64,000 nucleotides of DNA from Sipunculus nudus (lineage: Eukaryota; Annelida; Sipuncula; Golfingiida; Sipunculidae), in contig CM049306.1 of the NCBI GenBank assembly GCA_026874595.1, forward strand, positions 57,418,019-57,482,018, in the 5' to 3' direction. This document shows positions 22,621 to 34,482 of the stretch, in pieces. Position 1 is the stretch's first letter. Every line of letters starts with the position of its first letter. A program made the translations under genes and the position numbers. The notes under the pieces are model-generated. The model did not search any database. It was not told where the DNA came from and saw only the letters and a list, made by a program, of their open reading frames with translations.

Positions 22621-25600
22621 CCTACTTTAAAAGTAATGGTCCAGCACTGAAGCATCATACCTGGTGTATAAACCATTGCACAGGTTCGCACTAGGCCTGT
22701 AGGCCATGTTTATTTGTATAATCTGCCAAAAAATATATAAAATGATAAATGCCTGTCTCTGGTACAGACTATTAATATTGAATGATTATAAAAAAAAGTT
22801 GTAACCACTCAGACAGATCCATTAGGTGACTGCTGTGTATGTGATTAAATACTATTTTTGCTCTCAGGACTTTTATCAGCAAGCACCTGCAGTTGATATA
22901 CTGTAGCTGACTGGTCTCAGAGGTCTGATAAAGTGGTTCTATTTATATTCTGGCCATAATCTAAATGTATATATAGATGTACCTATATTGTGGTTATTGA
23001 ACTAAACATGTTGTCACAGGCAGGTTCACCTACCAGTGTCATATAAATATCAGGTACTTGCAGATGATAACAGCTTACCTGTATTATACCTCTCTTCTGT
23101 ATACTTGTATACTTCATAGTCCTGACCTACACTCAACTTTTGCTTTGTGCATGAAATAAATTTAAACTGGTCAAACATAAACATTTTGTGCATATTACCA
23201 TATATTTTTTCTTACCACTTCATATAAGATTACAAGAAAGATTAACTGTTGCCTCAATTCTAAAACCTCCTTAAGCATGTCAGTCCTAGTTTATGTACTT
23301 AAGTAAAAGGACTCTAATGTTATCAGTGTATGAGAATTAGTATCTACAGCCCTGTGTTCATTCATAGGAGCTGTTCACCCTGTCCTAGCATCGACACGCA
23401 ATATAAACAAAATCTGTGCTCAACTCCAGATTATGTTAAATAACTAGTTTAATTGACAATTATTTTTCATCTTGCAGTTTGCAATAATATATACCCATTC
23501 TTTTTAGTAATATATTGTGCAATAGTTATTGACAGGATACTGATTCAAATGCAGTTAAAAAGTAGATTCTCCAAGTAACAATGCAATATTTAATTACAGA
23601 CTTTACACTGGGTTACATGTAAAAAATTATATGATTAAAATAGCTGTTTAATAATTGTAAATGAACAGAAAAAAATACAGTTATTAAATTATGAATATTT
23701 CATGCTTTTCAGAATAATTTTGAGTACTTAAATAAGCTTTAGTTCTTTTCAGTTTCTTGAGACTTAAAATTGTTAGTGAACGATGCTGAGCACCAAAACA
23801 AAAGTTATACTTACATTTCCTATCTTTAGCCTCATTCACAATTTCAGACAGATTTCAGTCTTTGTTAGGCATGAGCTATAGTTTTATTTGGATGTATGCC
23901 AAAATTGTTTGAAACCTCCTGCAGATTAGTTTTGAAACTGTTTACTTTAACCAGATTGAAACTGGCACGAGAATGCACAAAATGATTGGTCTAAAAACAG
24001 TTTTTCATGTGAAAAAATTGATAAACATTAGTGAAAACATTGCCAGTATCAGCTTATGATATTTTTGCTTTCTTATTTTGTCAAATTTCTAATCAGACAT
24101 GTCATTGTAAATTTGTGGAAAAAGCTTGAATGCAAACCAATAATAAAATTTTGTATATTTTTGAAGTAAATGTAATAGCATGTGTAGAACATTTATGTAC
24201 AGCAACCCAGTAAAATTGTAGCAGCAATTTTGGCAGCACTCCAGTGTAGTAGCTGGAATAATCACTAGATGGCAGCACATGCCTTCTGATAGTGGTTACA
24301 GAATCTGTTCACATACTGTTACTTAAATAAGCAAAAGAAGGCAGGGTAAACATGAAAAAAGACAAGCCATTGTTTTGCCTTTAAGAACAGTAAGAGTGTA
24401 TTGGCCCCCATTATATATTTTCTAGATATTATATCAATAAACAGACAAAAAGATAGTTGAAGAGGCCTGTAGACTCATCCTGTGAAATGTGAGGAACCAT
24501 AGAATCAATTTAGTAATCAATGCTGATACCTTTTATTTAATTCTCAATTAAGTTATTTAATTTGGAGTAAATTTAAATCACTTTTAATTAAAAGCAAAAA
24601 AATTAATTGAAACAAGTTAATTCAGAAGATAAGAATCTGTTACAAATTAATTGAGGGGTTGCAGTTCAATGCAATGATTATTCAATGCATTTTGACACCC
24701 CTACTATAAACCCCAAATGATCACTGATTTATTTCTTATACTTCCCAGGATGCCACTGATTAGCAGAAGCATCACCTTAATTACAGGTTCAGGAATATTA
24801 CATCATATCTGTTGTTCAGAAATTAATACCATATGGTTGGTACATAACATTGAAACACCTTGAAAGTTACACTTTTCCAACAAGTTTCAGAAAGTCTATA
24901 AAGTTTGAAGGGGGGGAATATCACTCTGATTCTTCTTGAAGAGCCTCCCAGGAGTATGTTGCACCTTTGACACAAATATAAGGTAATATTCTGCACTGAC
25001 ACCACATGAAAGGTCCATGTGGCCACATATCTACCTGTCCTAATGGTATGAAAGTTGTAAACCGACCAGGTAATTGCTTGTCTAAAATGCCTGTTTTGTC
25101 CTACATGGCTTGTTGTTGTATGCCCAAGCACAATACTAATCTGGTTTGAAAATGACAAAATAGCCATTCAAAACAGCAAAGTTTATGGTAAATGCTGATA
25201 ATCCTGTTGTACACCTGGTTCTGGTTTTAGCATACAAGATTCAAAATCACAGCAAATATGTCAGATACATGGTTTTCTAGCAGAGTTAAATAGAAATAGA
25301 CACCTTTGATAGTTATGTTTAATTCTCATTACAAGTCGAGAATAATCTTTTAAATATATGCCAGTAAATCCTGTGAATAAATTAAATAAAAGTCATTATG
25401 TGACAGGCTTGTATGAGGCTGGTTAAGTAAAAGGGTTTCTTTATATAACTTATGTTTAGAAGTGAATAAGACATTCATTTTGTGGACTGAAATGTTCAAA
25501 AGCTGTGTAAATAAGGTCTTTGAAACATAAATATATAAATAGGTTCTTGGAAGTCCTTAAACTCCTTGAGATTTTATATTAAATAAGCATATAAATCCTG

Positions 25601-28600
25601 TACTGTTAATGGTACAGGTTGGTAATTTATATATGATTATTAAGTTGTAAATGTTATAATTTCAGTGATTATTTATTTACCATTTAAAATTGTTATATTT
25701 ATTATCAGTCTTATACTTCCTTCTATTGTTATTTATTTAATAAAACTTAACTTTACCAGAGTCATCAGTACAATATTTTAAAAGGTTACAATTTATTTGA
25801 TTTATATTTTATTAATAATTATTATTATTATAACTGTTATTATTATTATTATTATTATTATTTTATTATTATCATCATTATTATCATCTTTTTTATTTTT
25901 TTAATTATATATGGCTTCACCTAATTAGTTATATTCTGGACATTGTGGACAATAACGTCTCGTAACTGCACAGCTAACCAGACTGAGGATAGTTTGCCGC
26001 AGTTCAGGTTACATTAATCAGCCATGTAAACAAGGAGTGTATATTTGTTATATCAAAAATGTCTTATTGGAACACAAAATCACAAAATAGTATTAACAGG
26101 TAATAAAATTCTGAAAGTAAGATTTTAGATGTCAAGAATCAAAATGTCAACTTTAGGGATAAATCCATGAGTAATCCTTTCTTAGTTTGTTGAGGTAACT
26201 ACAAATATTGTTCTTAGTTTATTTATTAATGTTATTATTACAAATATGTTATTACCTCAGTTAGATATTTCAAATGACCAGTTCAGTATAATATAGCAAA
26301 CCAAGTATTTCACAGATTTAGCATTATAGCTATTATTATTGCAATTATGTTTTATTATGTGTCTGGAATCTTTTCATGGTTAAATGCATAAATGTTCATG
26401 TAAGAGATAATAAGTGAGAATGTCAAGGTAGTCTCTCAAGGATAAATGAATTAATTAATTGTCTTTGACACTTAGAACTTCCAGATTAGCCAAATGAGAG
26501 GAAGAATAATCATCATGATATAATTTACCTGAGAGAGAGAAATGTTCATTTTTAAATTAATTTTGTCTTTACTTTCCATATATATGAGTCACCTAGGACA
26601 GGTGCAGTCAGTAGGAGTTACAATTTGAGTTAGGGACTACATTTAGTTACATATAGTTACATTTAGTTAGAGGAGAAATTAAACATAGCTAGGATCATTG
26701 CCAGCAAGTGAAGTCAACATCACATGTTTTAATTAGTTGAATAACAGAAATATTTGTATATGAAGAAAAGGAATAATCAATTAATTTTTCATCACCAAGA
26801 AGTCTGCTGTTCCTGGAACCCACAACTACAACCATAAAATTCCAACCAGTGATAATAGCAATGGTGAAGTAATTATCACACAAACAATCATGATAACTTC
26901 AGTTTTCCAATACACTTGTGTGGATCTTATTCATGCTTCTAACCTGTAACCTCCAGATCAATTGAAATGGTGAAAAATACAATTTGGCATGATACCTGTT
27001 GTGTAATACATTTGAGGTGATGCCAGAGTTCCATGCACCCTGAAGGTTATTATGGCTTATTTGAAGACCTTTTTTCCCAAATCGCTGGTATCATGATCAG
27101 CACTGGTGCCACGTCAAAGAGATCAGTTCTATGTATTATTCAAAACGTTACCACCGTCAGGGATATCAGATAATTCAGCTCCGTCAGTGCTGTGAATAAA
27201 AAATGTTGGTCGTTTAGACTACCTGGCAGGCAGTTAAATAGGTAGGAACAAGGCTGGACCTGATATCAGCAGGGTTTTTTGGTTGATGCCATTGACATAA
27301 AGGAGATAAGTGCTGTGGTTCCAGCCAGGGTGCCATATCTGTAACTGTTAAGAAGTGATTGTGAGCTTTTGCTGCCACAGCTTAAGCAGCAACTGTCAGG
27401 AAGAGAAACAGCCAAGTAAACAGCCTTGGATATTATCTGAGGCTGTGAAGTTTTGTTGAAGGGCTGGAATTGTAATAGGGCTCAGGAGCCTATAGCTTCT
27501 GTAGCTAATGCATAACGCGATTGCATTGGTTCCTATTTCAGTGCCACCGGACGCTTACAGTTATTATTATTAACAGTCCTGCGCCACTTCGTTCTCACCA
27601 CCCCAGTTTGATCGAGGTATTGGTTCTTGCGTTCCTGGATTGCTGGGTTTAATTGACTACCACAGTCTTGTGCTCATACTATGTATGAGCTTAAACTGTA
27701 TGTGAAATTCATGATTCGACCAATATGTGTAAAGAATGAAATAACAGTACCAGTGGTCTCATCAACCTATTTGTAATCAAACAGTAGTCCGCCTTGAGTG
27801 GTCTGCCAAACATCGTTACTGCCAAGGTCCAGTGAATAATTGTAATAGCAGGCTTTACCATGAGTATAGATTTTATTTGTTTGCCAAGTAATCGGGAACA
27901 GTCAAGCATTAGTGCTCAGTAGGCTGTAAAGGTAGGTTTTTATAGCAGAGGTTCCTCAAGCACAAATTACCAGCCCAGGATCTATTAGACGATTACATTC
28001 CAGCATATTCTACTACATGAAAATACTCTTAGAACAAGATTGAATTTACTGTTCTAGTCTTGAATTATAAATACTGATCTTTACCATATAGATAAAACTG
28101 TTGTGCTGTATCTTTATATATCAAAATTGGTTATATGATTATTTCATATGTAAAAATATAAATATATAGTTTATAGCCTTATTGTATCACAAGTAATTAC
28201 AGACTTGTTATGGCTGGTGCCCTGGCGGGTTGTTTGTAGAGCATTCTTTTTAACGGATAAGTTAGTACGCCCAGTTTGTATCTGTATTGATCTGCTCTCC
28301 ATACAGGTAACAGCTGGTCCTAAATTCTAAATTTAGAGCACTGTAGAGCTGATTTTGTTTGTAGGGGTAACAGGATTTGTTTGTGGTGGACCACTGCATG
28401 CACACCTCTGCTGTGCCGTCTCTGATCAAAACGGACACGTTTGCATGTTTGGTGTAACGTTGATGTTCAGTGGAAATTGCATCAGTTGGATAAGCATCTC
28501 AGGGATTTGACAAGATTAAGTAAAAGTAAAGGTTAACCACTTACTTTTCCGTTCTGCTGTCTGTCTCTGTACTTTGGATTCCTTATATTCCATGGTGCTG

Positions 28601-29271
28601 ATTCTGGTCTGTCAGTACTGGTATTGGTGGTAAATCAACCGTTTTGATGAAATAACTCCCTGACACTGAAGGACTTTTAAGCAGGGGGCTTCATTTCTCT
28701 CATGGTATTGATGTTACAACACCAAGCGCTTCAGCAAATGGATTCCTCGACTGCTCAGCAGTAGCTGCCCCTGTTGATCACTGAATCCAGGTGAAAAACC
28801 AGAAAACAGGGACAAATTCACCGCAAGCATTCTAGTTCAGGATCTCAGAGGGAAATGAGCCCAACTGATAAACACAGTGAGGTTTTATACTCCAGCCAGC
28901 CTCGGCTCTCACTGAGGTGCTCTGTGTATCACAGACAGGTAGGGACCAGCGCTGGTGTAGGCAGCTCCTGCATTTGATATGTAATGTGTTGGTCAAGTGT
29001 CGGAGATCCTAACAGCTATCTGTAAGCTGTCTACTCCAATACAGTGGTAATTTTTATCATTACCACTGCTTATACAGGCTGTGTTGAGCTTATTAGGTTT
29101 CAGCTGTTTGATTGTGGTGAGCCTAACGGGATGTTACTGTCTGTACCAGCTGATCGGAGAATACATATCAATCAGTGCAGTAGCATTTATGGCAGCTTTG
29201 AATGCTGTGATCTTGTACGGTAGTAACATCTGACGATCATAATCGGGACACCTCCTCCTGGACTACAGACT
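22621..29271. other. long intron, ATT microsatellite only
   Basis: The only simple repeat I mark is (ATT)n with interruptions at 25814-25888. From about 27480 onward the sequence becomes less AT-rich as exon C is approached, which may reflect its promoter region. No exon, TIR element or array is otherwise supported. Confidence 0.45.
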
Positions 29272-29310
29272 TATAAAATGTGTTGCCGTTAATTACCTTT
29301 ACCTCAGACA
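29272..29310 (+). promoter_or_regulatory. candidate core promoter for exon C (TATA box and initiator)
   Basis: TATAAAA at 29272-29278 is followed about 34 bp later by TCAGACA, close to the animal initiator consensus. This would give a 5' leader of roughly 30 nt before ATG 29335. The spacing suits a TATA promoter. It is inferred from motifs only. Confidence 0.4.
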
Positions 29311-29334
29311 GTGTTTACCGACAAAACGTGATCA

Positions 29335-29536
29335 ATGAAAAAGTTCAAAGTAGGGTTTGGTGCCCTGGCTGTTAAAATGAGTGCACCCAGTCATAAGCCG
29401 GGGGACTCTGTGCCAGAAAAAATAATCGAGGAAGAGCAGGAAGAGTTTAAAAAGAGGCAAAGGAGAAGAAGTAGCATCGCAGTGCCGCAGATTTCCCGAC
29501 GTAGAAGTAGCATCTCTGGTGGTGACTCTGTTTGCT
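29335..29536 (+). CDS. AHCYL: AHCYL exon C, alternative first coding exon with twin RRRSSI motifs
   Basis: An open frame starts at ATG 29335 and ends at the consensus donor TGCT|GTAAGT, giving 67 codons plus one base. T plus CA gives Ser at the join to exon D, in frame. The peptide is highly charged: an acidic stretch (EEEQEE, residues 32-37) is followed by basic KKRQRRR and two copies of RRRSSI (residues 43-48 and 55-60). Both copies fit basophilic kinase sites of the RRxS type, so this N-terminus could replace the phospho-serine switch of exon A. The first ATG has T at -3. A second in-frame ATG at codon 15 (MSAPSHKPG) has A at -3 and may be used instead. A TATAAAA box lies about 60 bp upstream. 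The coding bias, donor and phase support it well; the isoform itself is inferred. Confidence 0.8.
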
Positions 29537-30815
29537 GTAAGTTTTATCTCCCAGATATTAATTCATCTTACCAGTAAAATAAATCATATATGATGTAACT
29601 TTTCAGTTTGCCTGAACAGGTAAAATAGATTATATGCTATAGATAGAAAGTGTAATTTTACAGTCACCTTACTTTGCTGAAAGGTAAAATTGATGTAATG
29701 TAAGTGTAATGTTTAATCATTACACCTGATTTACCTGAAAGGTAAAATTATATAGTTTGATGTAGATATAATCTTTTTCAAATTTAAATTGATAGATACA
29801 TTGTGATGAAAGTGTTATTTTCAGACAGCTGATTAGCCGACATATAATATAGGCTCAGTATTGTGTGAATGTAGTCTGCCAAACACCTGCTTTACCTAAA
29901 TCGATATACACACTTGGTGGGAGTACTCAACAGATGTGTCTCATAACTGACCACTTGCTGGTTAACAAGATTAGTTTTTAGTATCTAGTGCACTGAAACT
30001 AGTTAAGGTGGCGCCTTGAACTGATGAGTCTTGAATGATTATATATGTCACTATTATATGTGACCTTTTATTTTGTTTTCTGAACTTATATCATGAAGGC
30101 AAATGTATGACAAACATGAAAAGAGTTTCAACTCAAGATACAGAAGAGAGTGATTTACTTTTAATCTGATCCCAAATAATACTATATGTTTATTGTATCG
30201 GGGGTGAAGTATCACAATACCTATTATATTGTGAGATAATGTACAATTACAGTGCCAAATTAATAAACTATGATAGTTAATTGATAAATGAAAAATATTA
30301 AATCTTTCACTTTATTTGAAAAGATCCTTAGGTAATCATGTAAAAACGATAAAAAGTTTATCCTCTTGAAGTAGGTGACAATTTACTGATCAAAGATTTG
30401 CTTTGAATTTGCTGTACAGTGTATGTTAAAGTACTTAGGACATCACAGAATAGCTACAGACAGATCCACAGGTGCTGGATCTAACAGGCTTACTGTTTTG
30501 ATTTGTGGTTTGCCTGACAAGTTTCTTCTCTATTTATTTTGCAGTCTATCTAAAAGAAGCCGCCCCCATAAAGAATTAAACATGGTCTGTCTCTTTGTGC
30601 CTCTTGTCTGAACTGTTTATCAGCCACACAGACGTCATGTATAATGGATAGCCAGCACCAGGAGCTGGAGTATGGACTGAACTCCAGTGTCAGAAAGCCC
30701 AGTTTACTAATTTTTCCAGATTAAATAATGTCCTGTGAACTTTATCATGTAATATAAATGTAATGATGTTCATCAGCAATAAACACATGTAAATAAATGG
30801 CATTCACTGTCATAC
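29537..30815. other. intron after exon C, nothing recognised
   Basis: Short phrases such as ACCTGAAAGGTAAAAT recur three times at 29610-29750 but do not form an array. No exon seen. Confidence 0.5.
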
Positions 30816-30817
30816 CA

Positions 30818-31395
30818 GGCCTACAAGACCCTGAGTTTACCATGATCAGCCTAGGCCTATATGGCTCTGAGGTCACCTGGATCAGCCCAGGCCTACAACT
30901 TGTACAAGGTCATGAGGTCACCTGGATCAGCCCATGCCTATAATGCCCTGAGGTCACCTCTATCAGATCAGGCCTATAAGGCCTTGAGGTCACCTCTATC
31001 AGATCGGGCCTATAAGGCCCTGAGGTCACCTCTATCAGATCAGGCCTAGAAGTCCCTAAGGTCACCTCTATCAGATCAGGCCTAGAAGGCCCTGAGGTGA
31101 CCTCTATCAGATCAGGCATAGAAGGCCCTGAGGTCACCTCTATCAGATCAGGCCTAGAAGGCCTTGAGGTCTCCACTATCAGATCAGGCCTAGAAGGCCC
31201 TGAGGTCTCCTATCAGATCAGGCCTATAAGGCCCTGAGGTCACCTCTATCAGATCAGGCCTATAAGGCCCTGAGGTCACCTCTATCAGATCAGGCCTAAA
31301 AAACCCTGAGATCACTCAGGTCACCTGGTTTATACCATGCCAATAAGGCCCTCAGGTTACCTGGAAAAGCCCTGGCCTATAAGGCCCCCACCCAC
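30818..31395 (+). repeat. 36-bp minisatellite with a hairpin in each unit
   Basis: The core unit is 36 bp: CTGAGGTCACCTCTATCAGA plus TCAGGCCTATAAGGCC. About a dozen units lie between 30935 and 31310, with worn units on both sides. GGCCTATAAGGCC is an inverted repeat. Because 36 is divisible by three, frames stay open across the array on both strands, including an 88-codon one; I do not call it a gene. Confidence 0.92.
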
Positions 31396-33434
31396 TCCCC
31401 ACCATTCATCTGAATCAGAACTCTCCTGCAGGGCCATCATAATGTCAGTTTTAAATGATAGTGTTACAGATCAATGGTATTTGCATTTTCAGTGCTCTCC
31501 TGTATTTTAATCATATGTTCCTGTGATAAATTTGTTATACAAATGCAAAGCAAGATATTGGGACTTGCCAGGTGTCTCACAGCAGGGCCTGGTGGATCTT
31601 GATGAATAATGCTGAAAATTAACTGCCACAGTCTTGTAGCGTCATAACCTGATGGTTACTAAATACCACCCATATAAAGGTAGACTAAAGCTCTGCATCT
31701 GATCATGCCTGCATGTCATCAGTCATTGTGATATGTGAAAGGAGTATTCCATGTCCTTATTCCTGTAATCCACCATAGATGTCCTGCTGGGGCTCTTCCA
31801 GCGTTAATGGAAATGATGCATCCTGGGATAAAATGGCATATGGTTACAGAACCATAATCTGATCCACTCTCTCTAGATAATGCCGCCGTAACCTGAACCT
31901 CTGATGAACACCACACTGGGAGGGTTTGTAATGTCGGTATGCTCAGTTTTTGTTGGTGGAGTTGAAGAAATAATTTGGTTGATTACATCACAGAAAAGTG
32001 AGTTGCTAAATCTTAGTGTAAATTTAGAAACAAAAGAAAGAATGTAGATATCTTTAAAATCAATCCTTAAATGGCAAACTTGCATCTTTATGGGTATAAT
32101 CTAATACTTATAAAAGGAATTCGGTTAACATTTGTTGGCAATGTTCTCTAAAACCGCGTTGTGTACAATACTGTGCCAGAAATCATTGTAATGGTTATTA
32201 TCCCCTTAGAGACATAGGTGATATGAAAATAAACAATTTTTAATGTACATATAATTTTGAGTGATTTTTCCGTTTTTTTTCACTGAGCACAGCTGAACTG
32301 CCTTTGGCAATCACCGGAATGAGTGCATCTTGGTCACTCAACCTGTAACACTAAGGACTATTGTTCATATGAATAACGCTTGCTTTCAATGAGGGATTTG
32401 ACCCACGTGCGTGGTCAGTAAAAGAGAAAAACACATGTTTCTCGCTTTATGAAATGGAGAGTTCAACCCAGAAGGATTAATAAAAAAACCTAATTCAAGG
32501 TCCCAATTTCCGAAAAAAGGGATGGGGTTGGGTGGGGGGGTTGCGGGGGTTTCAGGCCTCAAAATTTGTCTGATACTATGAAAAAAAGGTTGCGCAGTGG
32601 GTGGCTGAAAAATGGGATACAGACCCACTGCATGGAGTCCTGTTTGGGTCCGCTTCTGCTACTTACGATGTATGCATATTTCTGTCCCTTCTTCAGGAAC
32701 AGTTTTCTTGCAACGTAAACCATCTTTGACCAGGTCTTCAAGGTAAACAACCTATGCTTTTGCCACAAGCACAGCGCCACAAAATAACAGTAAAAAAATA
32801 TCTGTACATATCGTATTCAGAGAGTATCCCACTAAAAATCTATATTTTCTTTTAACTTTATTATAAAAAATGAGCGCACATTCAACATCTCAGTAAATAT
32901 ATCTCCCAAACCCAGGTAAAAAGCCTGGTATACCGGGTTTATCAGCTAGTCTGTCATATTAGTTTTTATACTCTTGAGATTTAACTCATATATATTATGT
33001 ATAAAAAATATTTTTCTTAGTGTCAGGTATAAGTCAATAATAATAAAATGAATAAACAATAAAGTATTATATTTTCCCCTAGGTTCATTGGTTTGTTTGA
33101 CTGTCAGCAACTTTATGCAAAAAGTAATTATGAACAGGTTTTGATTAAATTTTCAGGAGGGTTAGAGTGACACCCAAGGAAATTTTATAGTTTAACTGGA
33201 TCTGGATATGTTCTTTCATTCAAAGTCTACATGTGCCTCAGGGTGAATCCTCTGTCCCCAGCTTCAAACTGCCAATTGACAGGAATTAGGGCCAGTGCAC
33301 GCTTTGCCAGTCACAAGGAGAACCCATGTTACAGAAGCATGGCACTGTGTACAAACATTAAAGTCTTTTAATTTTGTAGGGGGAGGGGGGAGTGGGGAAG
33401 GCTCCATCTACACTGTACACATTCTAGTTTTACT
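31396..33434. other. intron, nothing firmly recognised
   Basis: A G-rich run lies at 32521-32552. No exon or TIR element was found. Confidence 0.5.
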
Positions 33435-33707
33435 AAAGCCCCTTTCACACATTCACGGATAGCATCATGGATCATCCCGGATCATCGTTCCGGGATCATC
33501 CGTGTTAACTGCGTCATCACCTTGAAAACTCTGGGCATCATCGTGTTAACACCGTGTTGCATCAAAAGTGCTCCGGGATTATCCGTGTTGCTATCCGTGA
33601 ATATGTGAAAGCCCCATTTACGATATCGCACTGCTGTTCCCGGAACACCACCTATTAAGGTCCGGGATGATCCCTGTTGCTATCTGTGAATGTGTGAAAG
33701 GGGCTTA
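33435..33707. mobile_element. PIF/Harbinger-like MITE with TAA duplication
   Basis: TAA|AGCCCCTTTCACACATT opens the element and AATGTGTGAAAGGGGCT|TAA closes it. The inverted ends agree at 27 of 28 positions. A third, inner copy of the right end lies near 33590-33613. The interior is built of GGATCATCCGTG-type inverted motifs. The superfamily is assigned by the 3-bp TAA duplication. Confidence 0.82.
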
Positions 33708-34375
33708 AGGCTTTAATACAGTGCATTTAAATAAGAATTCATGAAAAATCTGGGTTAATAAATATATCTTCATTATTCATTCATGTGTTCCCCAACCTTT
33801 TTCCACCTGTTTTCTGTAATTATTTTTGTATGGACAATTTACCTCAAAGCTTCTGAAATCTGAACAGTAATTAACTAGAATGAAAGTAATACCTTGCCTT
33901 GTGTGACATTCTTGTGTTAACTGTTAATCAATTTTTGACAAAAAAGTGTACATATATTTGCCACTTTTAACATTCCATGCCACAAATAGTGGGCTTTAAG
34001 AATGAATGATGTCATATAATGGCCTATTTGTGGTCTCGCTGATGTCAGTCAAACTTTAATCCACGAATGGAGGAGGCCAGTCGAGGATTTTCTCATTTAG
34101 TTTTGGCTTATTATAGACCAAGTCACTGGAAAAGGGTACAGATGATGTAACACAATTATGTGGTATGGTATGACAGGTCTTATGAAATTTTTCCTGGTGT
34201 GATGCAGTAACCATAGTGATGATTTGTTATTGGTACATTTTATGAAGACTCAATTCATCAGTTTGACCAGAGTCTGCTCAAACACGTTCGTCAGATGAAT
34301 TTCGCAGGAGAGTCCATGCTTCCACAGTCCATGGTGCAAGGTAAAGAGTATCATTCACTTCACATAAAGTTTAGA

Positions 34376-34482
34376 TACAGTGAAACCTGTGAAATAAAAC
34401 TACCTGGAGGACTGGCCAGAAGTAGTCTTAATTCACAGGTGATCTTATTTGCGAGGTGGCCTGTCAAACAGGTTCTGCTATA
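34376..34482. mobile_element. about 105-bp mariner-type MITE
   Basis: TA|CAGTGAAACCTGT on the left and ACAGGTTCTGCTA|TA on the right form inverted ends with a small gap. It shares AGTAGTCTTAATTCACA with the copy at 1821. Confidence 0.6.

Noticed and set aside
30861-31176. Repeat-protein genes on either strand (12-residue repeats)
   Set aside because: The 36-bp minisatellite keeps any frame open; it is inside an AHCYL intron with no start context or splice sites to support a gene.
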